The position numbers and the translations under genes were made by a program. From contig JABUQX010041994.1 in NCBI GenBank assembly GCA_015478945.1, forward strand, positions 1 to 12,500: a stretch of 12,500 bases of DNA, read 5' to 3'. The DNA is from Trachelipus rathkii (taxonomy: Eukaryota; Arthropoda; Malacostraca; Isopoda; Trachelipodidae). Numbering within the stretch: the stretch's first letter is position 1; each line of letters begins with the position of its first letter. The notes under the pieces were generated by a model that did no database searches, was not told the DNA's origin, and saw nothing but the letters and a program-made list of their open reading frames with translations. This document shows positions 10,555 to 12,500 of the stretch, one piece after another.

Positions 10555-10960
10555 GAGCACAGCACACCCTAGCATAGGCTGTAAGAGCACAGCACACCCC
10601 AACAGATGCTGAATGAGCATAGCACACCTCATTAGAGGCTGAAAGAGCACCAGCACCCCCAGCAAGAGTCTAGAGCACAGCAACACCACACAGCAGAGGT
10701 TGACAGAGCACACAACACCCCGCAGAGGCTGAAATAGCACAGCACACCCCAGCAGAGGCTGAAAGAGCACAGCACACCCCTGCAGAGCTAGAGCACAGCA
10801 CACCCCAGAAGAGGCTGAATGAGCACAGCACATCCCAGCAGAGGCTGAAAGAGCACAGCACACCCCAGCGAGGCTTAAAAAAGCACAGCACAACCCAGGC
10901 AATAGGCTGTAAGAGCACAGCCCAACCCCAACAGATGGCTGATGAGCATAGCACACCCCA
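10555..10960. repeat. Local ~330-bp duplication in copy II
   Basis: ATAGGCTGTAAGAG followed by CCCCAACAGATG and GAGCATAGCACACC appears at 10574-10627 and again at 10902-10957, a shift of about 328 bp or 11 monomers. A single copy of the same series is at about 444-496 in copy 0. The second copy has extra indels (GATGGCTGATGAG). Confidence 0.6.
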
Positions 10961-11404
10961 GCAGAGGCTGAAAGAGCACAGCACACCCCAGCAGAGCTAG
11001 AGCACAGCACACCACAAGCAGAGGTTGAAAGAGCACAGCACACCCCAGCAGAGGCTGAAAGAGAACAGCACAACCCAGCAGAGGCTGAAAAGGAGCACAG
11101 CACAACCCTGCCAGAGTTAGAGCACAGCAACATCCCCAGAAAGAGGCTGAATGAGGCACAGCAACATCCCAGCAGAGGCTGAAAGAGCACAGCACACCCC
11201 CAGCCAGAGGCTGAAAGAGCACAGCACACCCCCAGCAGAGGCTGAAGAGCACAGCACACCCAGCAGAGGCTGAATGAGCACAGCACACCCCAGCAGAGGC
11301 TGAAAGAGCACAGCACACCCCAGCAGAGGCTGAATGAGCACAGCACACCCCAGCAGAGGCTGAAAGAGCAAAGCAGCACACCCAGCAGAGGCTGAATGAG
11401 CACA

Positions 11405-11790
11405 TTTTCTAAACTTTTTAAACCGTTTCTTATCTTTTTAAACCACCTTTAAAGTTTTTTTAAAACATTTAAGGGGACTGTAACTTGGCCACCTTACTTT
11501 TTAGGGTAAAAATAAAAAATTTTCATCATATTTTTGGTTATTACTTTATTATTAGAAAATTTCCTCCCTCTACTCATGTGTAATTTTTGTTTCGAATTCT
11601 GCAAGGTTTTTTTGAAGAATACAGGCATATTTTATCAGGGGTGTAAAACTAAAATTTAATTTCCAGGTTCGACATTGTAATTCAACTTTCCAGGATCTTT
11701 CTAGGTTTTATTCACATTTTATAATATATTAAACTTTTCCTTTTCACAAACACAACCTAAGATCAGGCTCTTTCTCAATCATATAAATGT
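11405..11790. other. AT-rich non-satellite flank, no gene seen
   Basis: The satellite stops within a monomer, after GAATGAGCACA, and AT-rich DNA begins at once. No open frame of useful length exists on either strand and no protein family was recognised. CTTTTTAAACC occurs twice 20 bp apart (11414-11424 and 11434-11444), followed by further TTTAAA-containing runs to about 11465. An AATAAA is present at 11511-11516 and a TATAAAT at 11782-11788; both are expected by chance in DNA of this composition and neither is claimed as a signal. TTTCCAGG occurs twice (about 11661 and 11689). Confidence 0.8.
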
Positions 11791-11799
11791 AGTCAGAGT

Positions 11800-11841
<42 letters not shown>

Positions 11842-12260
11842 TGGAGCCGGAACCGGAGATAGAGCCGAAAGACAATTTTTTTTAAAGAATTTTTTGCAGG
11901 TGAAAATATATTTGCAAAGATAGAGCTGAACAAATTTGAGAAGGAGCCGAAGCCAGAGCCGGAGCCGGAGCCGGAACCGGAGCCGGAGCACGAGTCAGAG
12001 CCGGAGCCGGAGCCGGAGCCGGAACCAAATTATACATTTTTTTAAAGAACTTGTTTTTGCAGGTAAAAATACTTCTGCAAAGCCGGAGCTGAACTTTTCT
12101 AAAATGAAAACGGAGTCGAAGTTGGAGCCGGAGCCGGAGTCGGAGCCGGAACCAGAGCCGGAGCTTAGAAACAATTTGTTATTAATTTTGCAGGTCAAAA
12201 TAATTTTTCAAAGTTGGAGCTGGACAATTTTGAATAGGAGCCGGAGCCGGAGCCGGAGTT

Positions 12261-12331
<71 letters not shown>

Positions 12332-12500
12332 AGGAGCCGGAGCCAAAGTATATATATTTTTTTTTTTAAATTGTTTTTGCTGGTAAAAATACTTCTGCAA
12401 AGTCGGAGCTGAACTATTCTGAAATGGAAACGAAGTCGGAGCCGAAGCCGGAGCCGAAGCCGGTGCCGGAGCCGGAGCCGGAGCCGGAGCCGAAGCCGAA
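11791..12500. repeat. Compound repeat: CCGGAG hexamer tracts with related AT-rich spacers
   Basis: Five tracts of a 6-bp repeat (CCGGAG, with CCGAAG, TCGGAG and CCAGAG variants) lie at about 11794-11870, 11941-12026, 12111-12165, 12236-12347 and 12431-12500, the last running out of the window. Four spacers separate them (about 11871-11940, 12027-12110, 12166-12236 and 12348-12430). The spacers are homologous: each has a T-rich run, a GCAGGT or GCTGGT core (starts 11896, 12059, 12190, 12379), then AAAAT, a TGCAAAG or TTCAAAG, and GAGCTGAAC or a close variant. Distances between cores are 163, 131 and 189 bp, varying mainly with hexamer number. Confidence 0.9.
12236..12347. repeat. Longest CCGGAG hexamer tract
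   Basis: This tract has about 18 hexamers, interrupted only by one GTTGGAG (about 12257-12263) and one GCAGGAG (about 12329-12335). Each hexamer has a CCGG and therefore one CpG, making this the most CpG-dense DNA in the window. Conceptual translations are dipeptide runs in all frames (Pro-Glu, Arg-Ser and Gly-Ala on plus; Ala-Pro, Gly-Ser and Leu-Arg on minus), which is a property of any 6-bp repeat and not evidence of coding. Confidence 0.85.

Larger units (their letters stand above)
1..11404. repeat. 30-bp satellite array (60-bp alternating dimer)
   Basis: About 380 tandem monomers fill this interval without any unique DNA longer than about 65 bp. The consensus monomer opens GCTGAAWGAGCACAG and continues through a CACCCC core to AGCAGAG, 30 bp in all. 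W is T or A, and the two forms often alternate, giving a 60-bp dimer that is visible as exact 60-base periodicity (for example 6241-6600). With A at W the unit has 11 A, 10 C, 8 G and 1 T, and it contains no CpG. Common variants are AATAGG or CATAGG for CAGAGG, CTCACCCCAGTAG for CACACCCCAGCAG, and a shortened GAGCTAGAG monomer. The array starts before the window and ends at about 11404. The family was not recognised from memory, and centromeric, subtelomeric or interstitial location cannot be told from sequence. That this is a tandem satellite is certain; everything about function is open. Confidence 0.98.
6715..11404. repeat. Higher-order repeat copy II (about 4.69 kb, ends at array edge)
   Basis: This is the second near-complete HOR copy, collinear with 1946-6714 by the shared variants listed there. 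It is clean at 6715-7250, 8680-9240 and 9560-10440, but indel-rich at 7261-8680, 9240-9560 and 10880-11170. The offset to copy I grows from 4769 to 4817 between 1946 and 3741, so copy II has gained net length there, mainly by one-base insertions. It lacks the poly-A insertion of copy I (the expected site is near 9050) and carries instead a foldback at about 9512-9555. Its last 170 bp return to near-consensus monomers before the array stops. Confidence 0.85.
9352..11404. repeat. HOR sub-block B2' plus tail to array edge (copy II)
   Basis: It opens GCTTAATGAACAGAG and carries the B2 form of the B-type signature (TTAGAAAAGG at about 9402, AGAGGTTGAAATGAGCATAG at about 9440). The copy is interrupted by the foldback at about 9512-9555, which replaces the CCTTCAGAGG segment found at 4760 in B2. 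The tail from 9770 to 10200 matches 5016-5450 almost monomer for monomer at offset 4754. The section 10183-10790 matches 205-655 of copy 0 better than it matches copy I. Confidence 0.7.

Noticed and set aside
9436..11403. Minus-strand open frame of 655 codons with Cys-rich decapeptide repeats, and many shorter minus-strand frames across 1-11403
   Set aside because: All three minus frames of the satellite consensus lack stops, the frames switch at indels, and no family, signal peptide or non-repeat domain is present. Treated as a compositional artefact.
1..11404. CRISPR array
   Set aside because: The 30-bp repeats are directly adjacent with no unique spacers, and the sequence context is eukaryotic.
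1..11404. G-quadruplex array on the minus strand (GGGG once per monomer)
   Set aside because: Runs of four G are 26 bases apart, too far for a canonical quadruplex.
1..11404. CENP-B box or telomeric repeat within the satellite
   Set aside because: Neither the TTCG/CGGGA core of the CENP-B box nor any TTAGG-type repeat is present in the monomer or its variants.
11511..11516. AATAAA polyadenylation signal downstream of the satellite
   Set aside because: It is a chance match in A/T-rich DNA with no transcript or coding region upstream.
11665..11680. GGTTCGA, like the B box of tRNA-derived elements
   Set aside because: The rest of the B box does not fit and no A box is found at a suitable distance upstream.
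12182..12400. Minus-strand Ala-Pro runs (also at 11779-11991), resembling a proline-rich linker
   Set aside because: Any frame of the hexamer gives a dipeptide repeat; the flanking residues come from the AT-rich spacers and match nothing recognised.
11936..12412. Plus-strand open frame of 158 codons with Arg-Ser dipeptide runs, resembling an SR-protein tail
   Set aside because: The dipeptides change from Arg-Ser to Glu-Pro and back across spacers because spacer lengths are not multiples of 3, and no RNA-binding domain is present. It follows from a 6-bp repeat.

Overview
No gene could be supported in this window. It is eukaryotic repetitive DNA: about 11.4 kb of a 30-bp satellite (1-11404), a short AT-rich stretch without a gene (11405-11790), then a different compound repeat built on a 6-bp CCGGAG motif (11791-12500). 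The sequence does not identify the species. Megabase-style satellite organisation, AT-rich flanking DNA and hexamer/AT-spacer minisatellites suggest an animal nuclear genome; an insect or other arthropod would fit, but that is a guess. The array could be pericentromeric, subtelomeric or interstitial, and nothing here decides between these.

The satellite monomer is 30 bp (GCTGAAWGAGCACAG followed by a CACCCC core and AGCAGAG). Monomers tend to alternate between T and A at position W, giving a 60-bp dimer. Above this there is a clear higher-order structure. Rare variant monomers recur in the same order about 4.7-4.8 kb apart, so the window holds roughly 2.4 copies of a higher-order repeat (HOR): a partial copy 0 (1-1945), copy I (1946-6714) and copy II (6715-11404). 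Each full copy contains sub-blocks of 0.8-1.05 kb that open with the marker GCTTAATGAGTAGAG or a slightly altered form of it, in the order A1-B1-A2-B2, plus a longer tail. Interruptions include a 64-bp GC-rich/poly-A insertion (about 4243-4306), a foldback containing one inverted monomer (about 9512-9555), local 420-bp and 330-bp duplications, and a recurring 27-bp truncated monomer.

The many long open frames on the minus strand are a compositional artefact. The plus strand of the consensus has only one or two T per 30 bases and lacks TTA, CTA and TCA, so its complement has no stop codon in any frame. Indel density is very uneven (clean tracts next to heavily disrupted ones such as 7261-8680), which may reflect residual long-read error as much as biology.

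The right flank ends the satellite abruptly. It is followed by AT-rich DNA and then at least five CCGGAG tracts separated by four related AT-rich spacers. Each spacer carries a pyrimidine-rich GCAGGT-type core that resembles adjoining splice acceptor and donor signals. Nothing in the window looks like a functional multigene system. The points worth attention are the nested repeat architecture, the extreme strand composition, the foldback, the small insertion and the compound hexamer repeat.
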